64,000 nucleotides of DNA from Gemmatirosa kalamazoonensis (GTDB lineage: Bacteria; Gemmatimonadota; Gemmatimonadetes; Gemmatimonadales; Gemmatimonadaceae), in contig NZ_CP007128.1 in assembly GCF_000522985.1 (NCBI RefSeq), positions 5,068,220 to 5,132,219 of the forward strand, read 5' to 3'. Below are positions 43,117-51,921 of this stretch, in pieces. Within the stretch, counting starts at the first letter, position 1, and every line of letters begins with the position of its first letter. The position numbers were made by a program, and so were the translations under genes. The notes under the pieces were generated by a model. That model did not search any database. It was not told the DNA's origin and saw nothing but the letters and a program-made list of their open reading frames with translations.

Positions 43117-44409
43117 TCAGCTCGCGACGCCGCGGAACGTCGGGCGGTACTCGGGGAAGACCACGTCGACGCTCGGATTGCCGAGCCGCTTTGCCACGAT
43201 CTCGGCGAGGATGTCGCGGTGGTCCAGCGTGACCTTGAGGTCCTGCCCCGACTCGAGGTTCTCGCGCGCGAGGCCGGGCCAGTTGTTCGTCAGCACGCGC
43301 CCGCCGACGATGCCGGGGCCCATGACGAACATCGCGCCGGCGCGCCCGTGGTCGGTGCCGAGGCTCGCGTTCTCGCGCACGTTGCGGCCGAACTCCGACA
43401 GCGCGACGAGCGTGACGTTCGCCTGCGCGCCGCCTGGCGCCATGACGTCCGACCAGAACGCGCCTAACGCGCCCGCGAAGTCGCCCATCGTGCGGAACAT
43501 GGAGCCGGCGTTCGGATCCTGCTGCTGGTGCGTGTCCCAGCCGCCGATGTCGACCTGCACCGCCTCGATGCCGACGTCCGCCTTGATGAGCGCCGCCGCC
43601 GAGCGGAGGCTGCGGCCGAACGCGGAGTTCGGGTACGTCGCGCCGTTCGCGGGGCGGTAGCCGCTCACGTTCACGTTGCGCAGCAGCGCGAGCGTGTTCG
43701 TCGCGTCGAGCGCCGCGGACCGCACCGGCTCCAGCGTGAGGAAGTAGTCGCCCTGCAGGAAGTCGGCGCGCGCCTGCGCCGTCGTCGCGCTGCCGGAGAT
43801 CCCGTACGTCGACGGGTCGGCGATGGGGAGCGTCTTCGGCGCGCCGTAGAGCGTGCGCTGCAGCCCGTCGGCGAGGCCCAACGCGCGGAGCGGCGCGCTC
43901 GTGCGCACCGGCGGCACGCTCGCGAGATGCCGGCCGAGCCAGCCCGTGATGAGGTTCGGGTCGTTCGCCTTCCCGACCTCGATGAACCGCTGCATGTCGA
44001 AGTGCGAGCGGTTCGCGACCGTGACGCCGGCGGCGTGCACCACGAGCAGCTGCCCCGCCTTGTACGCCGGCACGAGCGGCGTCAGCGCCGGCGGGAGGCC
44101 GAAGTAGTTCGTGAGCGCCGTGACCTTGCTCGTCTTCGCGCTGTCCGGCGGCGCGATGTTGAGCGTGGGGCGCGCGGTGTAGTAATCCGGATCGCCGAAC
44201 GGCACGACGAGCGACAGGCCGTCGGCGCCGCCGCGCATGAACACGCTCACGATGACGTCGCGGGTGCTGACGTAGCTCTCGGCGAGCACGACGCGCGGGA
44301 GCCACGCGGGAAACGCCGCCGCGGCGAGCGCGGCGCCCGCGCCGGCGACGAACGACCGGCGCGACAGCTCGTTGTACTCCTGACAGCCGCAGTCGAGGTG
44401 ATCGCTCAT
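43117..44409 (-). CDS. DUF1501 protein with Tat signal
   Basis: 430 residues. A clear twin-arginine signal (SRRSFVAGAGAALAAAAFPAW) means export in folded form. The DUF1501 body has VSVFMRGGADGLSLVVPFGD, GWDTHQQQDPNAG and ALSEFGRNVRENASLGTDHG, which resemble the metal-binding sulfatase/phosphatase superfamily. It pairs with the DUF1800 gene 13 bases upstream, a combination seen in many soil bacteria. The substrate is unknown. Confidence 0.9.
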   Translation of the reverse strand: MSDHLDCGCQEYNELSRRSFVAGAGAALAAAAFPAWLPRVVLAESYVSTRDVIVSVFMRGGADGLSLVVPFGDPDYYTARPTLNIAPPDSAKTSKVTALTNYFGLPPALTPLVPAYKAGQLLVVHAAGVTVANRSHFDMQRFIEVGKANDPNLITGWLGRHLASVPPVRTSAPLRALGLADGLQRTLYGAPKTLPIADPSTYGISGSATTAQARADFLQGDYFLTLEPVRSAALDATNTLALLRNVNVSGYRPANGATYPNSAFGRSLRSAAALIKADVGIEAVQVDIGGWDTHQQQDPNAGSMFRTMGDFAGALGAFWSDVMAPGGAQANVTLVALSEFGRNVRENASLGTDHGRAGAMFVMGPGIVGGRVLTNNWPGLARENLESGQDLKVTLDHRDILAEIVAKRLGNPSVDVVFPEYRPTFRGVAS

Positions 44410-44422
44410 GGGGTCGATTCTC

Positions 44423-45973
44423 TCAGTACCACTGGAAGCTGGACGACGCGAGCGCGAGCGCGAGCGCCTCGCGGATGCGGACGGCGTTCGTCGGCGTGGG
44501 CTTGAGGTAGGCGACGAGCTCCGCGCGCGTGCGGTCGCCCATCTCGCCGCCGAAGACCCGCTTGCCTAACGCCGCCGCCACCGCGTCGGCGGTGCCGAGC
44601 TGCTGGAGCGCGGTGACGTCGACCTGCATCTCCGCCGCGTTGTTCGAGTTCGCGATCGTCGTCGCCGCGTTCCACCGCGGCAGCAGGTTGCCCGCCCAGT
44701 ACTCCATCACGTCGGGGTAGCCGTCGGGCGTGTCCCACACGAACTGCGCGTGCCCCAGACTCGAGAGCAGGCGATTCGCGCCGCCCGCCGCGTTCAGCAC
44801 CGCGCCCGATGCGCGGATGGCCGAGACGAGCCAGTGGAACGGCCGCTTGAACTTCGCCGGCGCCTGCTGCAGGAACTGGAAGCCGAGCGACGTGCGCACC
44901 ATCGCCTTGATGTCCCCCTTCGTGCGCGTGTACTCCGCGGCGACGGCGTCGATCATCTCCGGCGACGGATCGTACCAGAGCAGCCAGCGGAGCATCTTCC
45001 TCGCGATGAACTTCGCGGTGCTCGGATGGTTGACGAGCAGGTCGAGCGCCGCCTCACCCTCCTGCACGCCCTGTGGGTTCGTCTGGTTCATCGCGTTCAC
45101 CGCGGGGAACGCGGTGCCCAGCAGCGTCTTCGCCCCGAAGTCGTGCTGCGACGGGGCGAACGCGAAGTCGCCGCGCCCGGCGACGGTCCATCCGGTGAGG
45201 ATGCGCGACAGCTCGGCGACGTCCTGCTGCGTGTAGCCGCCGTCGACGCCGAGCGTGTGGAGCTCCATGAGCTCGCGCGCGTAGTTCTGGTTGGGCGCCT
45301 GGCGGCGGCTCACCTGCTGGTCGAGGTAGACGAGCATCGCCGCGCTGTGCGCGCTCGCCTTCAGCAGGTCGGGGAACGTCCCGAGCGCGTGCTTCCGGAT
45401 CACCTCGCGGTCGTCGAGGATCTTCAGGTAGCCGACCTTCGAGAACGAGATGTTGAAGTGATCGCTCCAGAACTCCACCATGCGCTGGTAGAGCTGGCGC
45501 TTCGAGAACGCCGCGCGGTAGACGGTGCTCTCCTGCAGCTGCGTCTGCAGCGTGCCGGTCGCCTGCGTGGAGAGCGCGGCGCCGGTCTGCGCGAGCGCCG
45601 GCCACTTCGTGGCGACGAACGCATCGACCGCGGCGTCGTCGATGCTCGTGTAATCGAGCTGGTACTCGAGGTAGCGTGCGTAGCCCAGGGTGCGCGCCCG
45701 CTGCGCCTCCTCCGGCGTGAGGCCGAGCGTGACGCGGCGCGCGAGGCGGAGCGACCAGTTCTCCCACTCGTCGGTGGGGTCGAGCAGCCAGGTGGGCTGC
45801 GCGGCGTCGTTCACGCCGGCGATGCGGCGCGCGAGCCGGCGCGGCTGCAGGCGCTTCGGCGACGGCTGCGCGGGTGGCTGCACCGGGGGCTGCACGGGCG
45901 CGCCGGCGGCGGCGCCGCCGCGCAGGAAGTCGCGCCGCGTGAGCGCGGGGGTCTCGTCGGTCGGCTGGCTCAT
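44423..45973 (-). CDS. DUF1800 protein, DUF1501 partner
   Basis: 516 residues. It begins with the RR motif LTRRDFLRGGAAAGA, then a PVQPPVQPPAQP linker instead of the long hydrophobic stretch that Tat signals usually have. The DUF1800 body includes ARRVTLGLTPEEAQRARTLG, YQRMVEFWSDHFNIS, NYARELMELHTLGVDGGYTQ and VAELSRILTGWTV. The pair with DUF1501 is probably exported together and acts outside the cytoplasm on an unknown substrate. The odd signal peptide may mean co-export with the DUF1501 partner. Confidence 0.88.
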   Translation of the reverse strand: MSQPTDETPALTRRDFLRGGAAAGAPVQPPVQPPAQPSPKRLQPRRLARRIAGVNDAAQPTWLLDPTDEWENWSLRLARRVTLGLTPEEAQRARTLGYARYLEYQLDYTSIDDAAVDAFVATKWPALAQTGAALSTQATGTLQTQLQESTVYRAAFSKRQLYQRMVEFWSDHFNISFSKVGYLKILDDREVIRKHALGTFPDLLKASAHSAAMLVYLDQQVSRRQAPNQNYARELMELHTLGVDGGYTQQDVAELSRILTGWTVAGRGDFAFAPSQHDFGAKTLLGTAFPAVNAMNQTNPQGVQEGEAALDLLVNHPSTAKFIARKMLRWLLWYDPSPEMIDAVAAEYTRTKGDIKAMVRTSLGFQFLQQAPAKFKRPFHWLVSAIRASGAVLNAAGGANRLLSSLGHAQFVWDTPDGYPDVMEYWAGNLLPRWNAATTIANSNNAAEMQVDVTALQQLGTADAVAAALGKRVFGGEMGDRTRAELVAYLKPTPTNAVRIREALALALASSSFQWY

Positions 45974-46117
45974 GGCGAGGCCTCGTGCAGGGTGATGCGG
46001 CGTCCGGGATTCCGGTGGGCGCGCTCCCTGGACGGGCGGGCACACACCCACGTCACGACGATACCGCGCGCCGGCGCGCGCGCCAGCGACTGGCGTCACC
46101 GGCGGGCGGGGAGACGC

Positions 46118-47320
46118 TCACAGACCGCCGACGTTAATCGAGTAGACGGCCTGCAGCATCGCGAGCGCGACGAAGCCGACGACGGCCCCGAACAGCACGA
46201 TGAGCGCGGGCTCGACGAGCCCCACCGCCGTGCGGAGCGCGCGCCGCACCTCGGCGTCGTAGGTGTCGGCGGCGCGGAGACAGAGCTCGTCGAGCCGTCC
46301 GCTCTCCTCGCCCGCGGCCACGAGCTGCGCGGCGAGTGGAGGCAGCACCGGCGCGAGCGCCGCGGCCACGCGCTCGCCGCGCCCGACGTCGACGGCGGCC
46401 CGCTCCACGCCCGTGGCGAGCGCGCGGTTCGGCGCCGCGGCGGCGGCGATGCGAAGCGCGGGAACGACGCGCGTGCCCGCGCGCAGCAGCAGGCCGAGCG
46501 TGCGGGTGACGCGCGCCGCCGCGAGCGCGCGCTCGAGCGGCCCGACGACGGGCCAGCGGAGCCGCGCGGCGTCGAAGCGCGCGCGGTTCGCGGACGTCGC
46601 GAGCCACGCGCGCGCCCACGCCGCGCCGCCGACGAGGAGCGCGAGCCACACCCACCACCAGCCGATCAGCGCGCGGCTCACCGCGACGAGCGCGCGGGTG
46701 GAGAGCGGCAGCGCGCCGCCCGTCTCGCCGAGCAGCGCGACGAACCGCGGCACGACGGCGAGCATAAGCACGAGCACCCCGACGCCGGCGACGACGCCCA
46801 TGATCGCCGGATAGAGCAGCGCGCCGCGGATCTGCGCGCGCAGCTCGGCGTCCTCGTCGAGGTAGTCGGCGAGCCGCTCGGCGGCCGGCGCGAGCGCCCC
46901 GGCCTCCTCGCCGGCGGCGACGGTCGCGACGTACAACCGGCCGAACACGGCGGGGTGCCTGCCTAACGACTCGGCCAGCCCGGCGCCGGCCTGCACGTCG
47001 CGGCGCACCGCATCCGCGGCCTCGGCGACGCTCGGATGCGCGGCCTGGTCCGCGGCGAAGCGGAGCGCGCGGTCGAGCGGCACGCCGGCGCGGAGCAGCG
47101 CGGCGAGCGCGCGCGTGAACGCGACGGTGGCGGCGCCGCGCCGAGCGCGTCCAACACCGGCACGCGCGGTCGACGCGGCGTCGACGTCGAGCGGCACGAG
47201 GCCGCGTCGCCGCAGCTCGTCGACCGCGCCGGCGCGGTCGGGGGCCTGCAGCTCGCCGACGACGACGCGGCCGTCGGCCGTCGCGGCGCGCCAGCGGTAG
47301 GCGCTGACTGGAGCACTCAC
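46118..47320 (-). CDS. gspF: Type II secretion inner-membrane platform protein GspF
   Basis: 400 residues. It has two repeated GspF/PilC domains, each ending in a membrane segment: FTRALAALLRAGVPLDRALR and LLLRAGTRVVPALRIAA; membrane parts are GVVAGVGVLVLMLAVVP and ALIVLFGAVVGFVALAML. GspF binds the ATPase GspE. The GTG start overlaps the gspE stop (GTGA at 47317-47320). It is the last gene of the operon. Confidence 0.92.
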   Translation of the reverse strand: MSAPVSAYRWRAATADGRVVVGELQAPDRAGAVDELRRRGLVPLDVDAASTARAGVGRARRGAATVAFTRALAALLRAGVPLDRALRFAADQAAHPSVAEAADAVRRDVQAGAGLAESLGRHPAVFGRLYVATVAAGEEAGALAPAAERLADYLDEDAELRAQIRGALLYPAIMGVVAGVGVLVLMLAVVPRFVALLGETGGALPLSTRALVAVSRALIGWWWVWLALLVGGAAWARAWLATSANRARFDAARLRWPVVGPLERALAAARVTRTLGLLLRAGTRVVPALRIAAAAAPNRALATGVERAAVDVGRGERVAAALAPVLPPLAAQLVAAGEESGRLDELCLRAADTYDAEVRRALRTAVGLVEPALIVLFGAVVGFVALAMLQAVYSINVGGL

Positions 47321-48948
47321 GCCGCGTCGCCCGCCACGCGGAGCACCTCCTCCACGGTCGTGAGCCCGGCACGCGCGAGCCGCAGCCCGTCGTGCAGCAG
47401 CGGCACCATCCCGGCCGCGCGCGCACGCTCGCGCAGCGCGTCGAGTGGCGCGTGCGAGACGACGAGCGCGCGGAACGCCTCGTCGACGACGAGCAGCTCG
47501 TAGATGCCGGTGCGGCCGCGGTAGCCGGAGCCGGCGCACGCGTCGCAGCCGCGGCCTCGGCGCCAGCTCTCGGCCCCTCCACGCTCCACGCTCCACGCTC
47601 CACGCTCGGACTCCCCGGTCGGCACGACGAGCGTGGAGCGTAGAGCGTGGAGCGCGGGTGGGGCTTCAGTGGACTCGCTGCAGCTGTCGCACACGAGCCG
47701 CACGAGCCGTTGGGCGAGCACCCCCTGCACCGTCGCCGCGACGAGATACGGCTCGATGCCCATGTCGACGAGGCGCGTCACCGCGCTCGGCGCGTCGACG
47801 GTGTGCAGCGTGGTGAACACGAGATGGCCGGTGAGCGCGGCCTGCACCGCGATCTCCGCGGTCTCGCGGTCGCGCGTCTCGCCGACCATGACGACGTCCG
47901 GGTCGTGACGCAGGATCGAGCGGAGCGCGTCGGCGAAGCCGAGGCCCGCGCGCGTGTTCGTCGGGATCTGCACCGCGCCCGGCAGCCGGTACTCCACCGG
48001 GTCCTCCACCGTCACGACCTTCACGCCCGGCGTGGCGACGCGCCGGAGCGCGGCGTAGAGCGTCGTCGTCTTGCCGGAGCCGGTCGGGCCGGTGACGAGC
48101 AGGAGGCCACCGGCGCGTCCGAGCAGCCGCTCGAACGGCGCGCGCACGGCGTCCGGCATGCCCAACGCCGCGAGGTCGCGTGCGCCGCCGCCGCCGTGGT
48201 CGAGCACGCGCAGCACGACGCTCTCGCCGTGGAGCGCGGGGAGCGTCGATGCGCGCAGGTCGACTTCCGCATCACCGACGCGGACGCGCGCGCGGCCGTC
48301 CTGCGGCAGCCGCCGCTCGGCGACGTCGAGCCCGGCGAGGATCTTCACGCGGCTCACCACCCCCGCGCGCAGCGACGGCGGCACGCGCTCCACGTCCTGC
48401 AGCACGCCGTCGAGCCGGTAGCGGACGCGCAGCCCGTCGGCCGTGCTCTCCAGGTGCACGTCGCTCGCGCCGAGGCGCAGCGCATCGAGCAGCAGCACGT
48501 TCACGAGGCGCACGACCGGCGCCTGGTTCGCGAGGGCGCGCAGGTCGCCGGACGCGTCGTCGTACTCCGCGTCGCCGTCGACCGCGACGTCCACCGCCGC
48601 CTCGGGACGCGCGGCGAGCAGCGCCGCCTCCAGCTCCGCGGCCGGCGCGTCGACGAGGCGCAGGCGGCGGCCGAAGCGGCGCGCGAGCTCGTCGCGCACC
48701 GTGGGGTCGGGCGTCCCCGCGGCGGCGACGAGCAACGCGCCGTCGTCGGCGATGCCTAACGGGAGCACGAGGTGCGCGGCGAGCCACGCCGCGGGGAGCG
48801 ACGCGGCGAGGTCGCCCTGGGCGGCGGCGCGCAGATCGCGGGTCGGAAGTCGGGACTCGGGACTCGGGACTCGGCACTCGGGAACTGCTCCCCCCCCGAG
48901 TCCCGAGTCCCGAGTCCCGAGTCCCGACACGCGATCACTGTTAGGCAT
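47317..48948 (-). CDS. gspE: Type II secretion ATPase GspE, carrying two in-frame foldback repeats
   Basis: 543 residues. Walker A is VTGPTGSGKTTTLYAAL, the Asp box is VKVVTVEDPVEY, Walker B is RHDPDVVMVGE, the His box HLVFTTLHT, and there is a zinc motif CDSC...CDAC. Two foldback repeats are inserted in frame: residues about 8-36 (from 48841-48928) and in the zinc loop (from 47577-47654), where the spacing between the Cys pairs is 44 instead of about 29 residues. The ATP-binding core is intact, so function is probably kept. It starts two bases after the gspD stop. Confidence 0.93.
   Translation of the reverse strand: MPNSDRVSGLGTRDSGLGGGAVPECRVPSPESRLPTRDLRAAAQGDLAASLPAAWLAAHLVLPLGIADDGALLVAAAGTPDPTVRDELARRFGRRLRLVDAPAAELEAALLAARPEAAVDVAVDGDAEYDDASGDLRALANQAPVVRLVNVLLLDALRLGASDVHLESTADGLRVRYRLDGVLQDVERVPPSLRAGVVSRVKILAGLDVAERRLPQDGRARVRVGDAEVDLRASTLPALHGESVVLRVLDHGGGGARDLAALGMPDAVRAPFERLLGRAGGLLLVTGPTGSGKTTTLYAALRRVATPGVKVVTVEDPVEYRLPGAVQIPTNTRAGLGFADALRSILRHDPDVVMVGETRDRETAEIAVQAALTGHLVFTTLHTVDAPSAVTRLVDMGIEPYLVAATVQGVLAQRLVRLVCDSCSESTEAPPALHALRSTLVVPTGESERGAWSVERGGAESWRRGRGCDACAGSGYRGRTGIYELLVVDEAFRALVVSHAPLDALRERARAAGMVPLLHDGLRLARAGLTTVEEVLRVAGDAA
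47577..47654. repeat. In-frame foldback repeat (7-bp units) in the GspE zinc loop
   Basis: CTCCACG units (47577-47607) face GAGCGTG units (47629-47654). It encodes ALHALRSTL...ESERGAWSVERGG, sharing ERGAWSVERG-like and LHAxRSTL peptides with the Eco57I-type protein but in reversed order. The reading frame relative to the repeat is the same in both genes. Confidence 0.9.
48841..48928. repeat. In-frame foldback repeat (7-bp GGGACTC units) at the GspE N-terminus
   Basis: Tandem CGGGACT-type units (48841-48882) face CCCGAGT units (48895-48928). It encodes SGLGTRDSGLGGG...PSPESRLPTRD at residues about 8-36 of GspE. The unit differs from that in the zinc loop, but the foldback design is the same. 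Confidence 0.9.
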
Positions 48949-48950
48949 CG

Positions 48951-50795
48951 TCACGGCCGCCGGATCGTGCCCGGCGTCCGATCGAGCCGCTCGCGCGCAC
49001 GGTCGCGCAGCCGGTCGGCGTCGGCGTCGGTGCGCACGACGTACGGCGTGACGAAGATCGCGAGCTCGGTGCGGTCGCGCGTCACGCGCGTGTGGCGGAA
49101 CAGGTTGCCGAGCAGCGGGATGTCCATGAGGAACGGGATCCCCTCGGCGTTCGTCTGCCGCGTGTCGCCGATGAGCCCTCCGATGACGATCGTCTGCCCG
49201 TCGCGCACCACGGCGCGCGTCGCCGCCTCGCGCGTCGAGATGACCGGCGCGCCGAACGCGAACGGCAGCGTCTGCGTGGTGAGCGCGCTCACCTCCTGCA
49301 GGATCTGCACGCTCACGTAGCCGTCCTCGTTGATCGTCGGCACGATGGTGAGCGCGGTACCGACGTCCTGGTACTGCACCGCGCGGTCGAGCGCGACGTC
49401 GTTCGCGAGGCGCTGCGCGGCGACGAACGGCACCTTGCTGCCGACGAGGATGCGCGCCTCGCGGTTGTTCACCGCGAGCACCTCGGGCGTCGAGAGCACG
49501 TTCACGTTCGTCGTCGTCGCCACCGCGCGGAGCAGCGCGCGCACGTCCAGGTTGTCGAACGTGAACACCTTGCGGATGACGAGCCCCGTGACCGACGACA
49601 CCGTGTCGGCGACCGCCGCGTTCTGCTGCACGTACGTCGCACCCGACTTGCGGCTCGCGGCCGCCCAATCGATGCCGAACTCCGTGCCGCGGCCGAGCTG
49701 CACCTCGGCCACCGTGACCTCGAACAGCACCTGCGGGGGACGCACGTCGAGCGCCTCGATCGTCTCGCGCAGCAGCGGGAAGTTGGGCGGGAGCGTGCGG
49801 ATGACGAGCGAGTTCGTCGCCGTGCTCGCGACGACGGTGGTGGTGGCGGCGAGCGCTGCGGCGGCGCTGGCGCTGTCGCGCGGCACGTTGGGCGGCGCGC
49901 CGGGCGCCACCTGCCGCTCGATCGGCGACGAGGGGCTCACCGACGGCGTCGCGGACGTCGGGACGCCAGGGAGGCCGACCCCCTGCCGCTGGCGGAACGC
50001 GTCGAGCTCGCGGTCGCGGAACGCGTCGAGCGTGCGCGAGAGCGATCGGTCGGCGAGCGAGCCGCCGCGCGCGCCGCCGGTGCTGACGCCGAACAGTGAG
50101 CCGAGCGCCGTCGCGAGGTCCTCGGCGCTCGCGTAGCGCAGCGGCACGACGTACGTGCGCAGCCCGGCCTCGCCCTCGGGACGCGCGTCGAGCCGCCGCA
50201 GCAGGTCGAGGTAGCGCGCGACGTTCACGCCGCGGTCGGTCACGAGCAGCGCGTTCGACCGCGCGACCGGCTCGATGCGCGCGGTCGGCGACGCGATGCG
50301 GCGGAGCGCGTCGGCCGCCTCGTCGGCGCGGATGGCCTGCAGCGGCACGAGCTGCGTGACGAGGCCGAGCGGCGGTGGGCTCGGGAAGTCGAAGCCCGTG
50401 CCGAGCACGCCGACCGCGGGCGCCTTGTCCGCCGGCGTCACCTGCGCGACGCCGCCACGCTGCACGAGCACGAGCCCGTTGGACTCGAGGATCGACTCGA
50501 GGATCGCCGCGACGTCGTCGGGGCGCACCGGCCCCGGCGTCGAGAACGTCACGCGCCGATCGGGCACCTCGGAGAGGATCACCGTGAGGCCGAGCGTCGA
50601 CGCGAGCGAGCGGATCACGTCGGCGAGCGGGGCACCGACGAAGTTCACGCGCACGGGCGCCGCCGGACGCACGGGCTGTTGCGCGCCTAACGGTGTGGGC
50701 GACGGCGCGTGCGCCGCGAGCGCGACGGCGAGGACGAGCAGGCGTCGCGCGCGGCGGCGGGACATCGGCGAGGTCGAGGCGTTAGGCGGCGTCAC
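48951..50795 (-). CDS. gspD: Type II secretion outer-membrane secretin GspD
   Basis: About 614 residues from GTG 50795 (coupled as GTGA to gspC), or 604 from ATG 50765. A signal peptide (RRLLVLAVALAAHAPSPTPLGAQ) is followed by N0 (VNFVGAPLADVIRSLASTLG), further N domains, a Ser/Pro linker (about 270-310) and the secretin core (VNVLSTPEVLAVNNREARIL and TVVIGGLIGDT-like DGQTIVIGGLIGDT, GIPFLMDIPLLGNLFRHTR). It forms the outer-membrane channel. The C-terminus is short, with no pilotin-binding extension visible. Confidence 0.92.
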   Translation of the reverse strand: MTPPNASTSPMSRRRARRLLVLAVALAAHAPSPTPLGAQQPVRPAAPVRVNFVGAPLADVIRSLASTLGLTVILSEVPDRRVTFSTPGPVRPDDVAAILESILESNGLVLVQRGGVAQVTPADKAPAVGVLGTGFDFPSPPPLGLVTQLVPLQAIRADEAADALRRIASPTARIEPVARSNALLVTDRGVNVARYLDLLRRLDARPEGEAGLRTYVVPLRYASAEDLATALGSLFGVSTGGARGGSLADRSLSRTLDAFRDRELDAFRQRQGVGLPGVPTSATPSVSPSSPIERQVAPGAPPNVPRDSASAAAALAATTTVVASTATNSLVIRTLPPNFPLLRETIEALDVRPPQVLFEVTVAEVQLGRGTEFGIDWAAASRKSGATYVQQNAAVADTVSSVTGLVIRKVFTFDNLDVRALLRAVATTTNVNVLSTPEVLAVNNREARILVGSKVPFVAAQRLANDVALDRAVQYQDVGTALTIVPTINEDGYVSVQILQEVSALTTQTLPFAFGAPVISTREAATRAVVRDGQTIVIGGLIGDTRQTNAEGIPFLMDIPLLGNLFRHTRVTRDRTELAIFVTPYVVRTDADADRLRDRARERLDRTPGTIRRP

Positions 50796-51337
50796 GGCGT
50801 GGAGTCGGGGGACTGCGCGCGTCCGCGCGCCGGCAGGCGGAGCGTCACCGGCGCGCCGTCGGGCGACGCGAGCGTGACGCGGTCGGGGAGCACACGGCGC
50901 ACGCGCCACCGGCCGGCGAGATCTCCGGCGCGGAACAGCCGCGACTCCGCGGCGCCGGGCGGTCGCAGCAGCGCGGCCGGTCCAGCGGCATCGGTGACCG
51001 TGCCGTAGAACCGCGGCGGCTCGACCACCGGCGTCTCGACCTCCGAGGCGGCGGACGGATCCGGCGCGAGCCCCGGCGGCAGCGTGTCGACCGGCGGCGG
51101 CGCCCAGCGTGCGCGCGGCGGCGCGTGCCCGATCGCGAACACGTCGGCGCGCACGACCGCGTCGCTCGTCGGCGGCACGGCGGGCGCGGCGCGCGGGGCG
51201 GCGAGCGCGGCGACCGCTGGCAGCTCCGGCACGCGCCCCGACGCGGGCCACGCGAGCGCCGCCGCGGCCACCGCGCCGAACAGCGCGGCGCCAGCCCACA
51301 GCACATCCGCCACGCGGTCGACGCGGCGCACGCGCAT
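50792..51337 (-). CDS. gspC: Type II secretion GspC-like protein
   Basis: 181 residues. One N-terminal membrane segment (LFGAVAAAALAWPAS), a Pro-rich linker, and a C-terminal HR-like domain (RFYGTVTDAAGPAALLRPPG, GRWRVRRVLPDRVTLASPDG). GspC links the inner-membrane platform to the secretin; a PilP-like name is also possible. There is no PDZ domain, which is normal for short versions. The ATG overlaps the gspM stop as TGATG. Confidence 0.78.
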   Translation of the reverse strand: MRVRRVDRVADVLWAGAALFGAVAAAALAWPASGRVPELPAVAALAAPRAAPAVPPTSDAVVRADVFAIGHAPPRARWAPPPVDTLPPGLAPDPSAASEVETPVVEPPRFYGTVTDAAGPAALLRPPGAAESRLFRAGDLAGRWRVRRVLPDRVTLASPDGAPVTLRLPARGRAQSPDSTP

Positions 51338-51921
51338 CACTCCACCTCCGCGTACGGCGCACGCACGCCGACCGAGAACTGCAGCAGCGACTCGCCACGC
51401 GGGCCGCGCACCGCCTGTACCGCGAGGTCCGTGACCGCGAGCACCCGCGCGCCGCGCTCGATGCTTGCGAGCAGCTCCGTCAGGCCGTACACGTCGCCCG
51501 TGCCGGCGATCGTCGCGGGGATGGCGGGGAGCGGGCCTGCGCTGTCCGGCGCGCTCGCGACGTCGACGCGGCTCACCTGCACGTGGCTCGCCGCCGCGTA
51601 CTGCTGCAGCAGCGCCTGCACCGCCGAGGCAGCGAGCGGCGCGGTGCGCGCTCCGACGACGCGCCGCGGGCGCGCGGCGAGCGATGCCTCGCGCGCGTGC
51701 AGCGCGGCGGCGAGGCGGGGCTCGTCGCGCGCGAGCGCGCGCAGCCGCGCGAGGCGGTCGACGCGCGCCGCGAGCAGCGCCTCGCGCGCCGCCCACCGCG
51801 CCGCGAACGGCACCACGCCGTACGACACGAACAGCGCCGCCGCGAGCACCGCGGCCGCGATCGCGATCGTGCGCCGCTCGCGCGCCGAGACGCGGGCGTT
51901 AGGCAGCGGCGGCACGGTCAC
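51337..51921 (-). CDS. gspM: Type II secretion GspM-like protein
   Basis: 194 residues. It has one N-terminal membrane helix (TIAIAAAVLAAALFVSYGVV), a helical region, and a ferredoxin-like C-terminal domain (GDVYGLTELLASIERGARVL). This fits GspM (PilO-like), which partners GspL. The GTG start overlaps the gspL stop (GTGA). Confidence 0.8.
   Translation of the reverse strand: MTVPPLPNARVSARERRTIAIAAAVLAAALFVSYGVVPFAARWAAREALLAARVDRLARLRALARDEPRLAAALHAREASLAARPRRVVGARTAPLAASAVQALLQQYAAASHVQVSRVDVASAPDSAGPLPAIPATIAGTGDVYGLTELLASIERGARVLAVTDLAVQAVRGPRGESLLQFSVGVRAPYAEVE

Noticed and set aside
47577-47654. Frameshift or pseudogene of gspE
   Set aside because: The repeat is in frame, all ATPase motifs and both Cys pairs remain, and overlaps with neighbours are intact.
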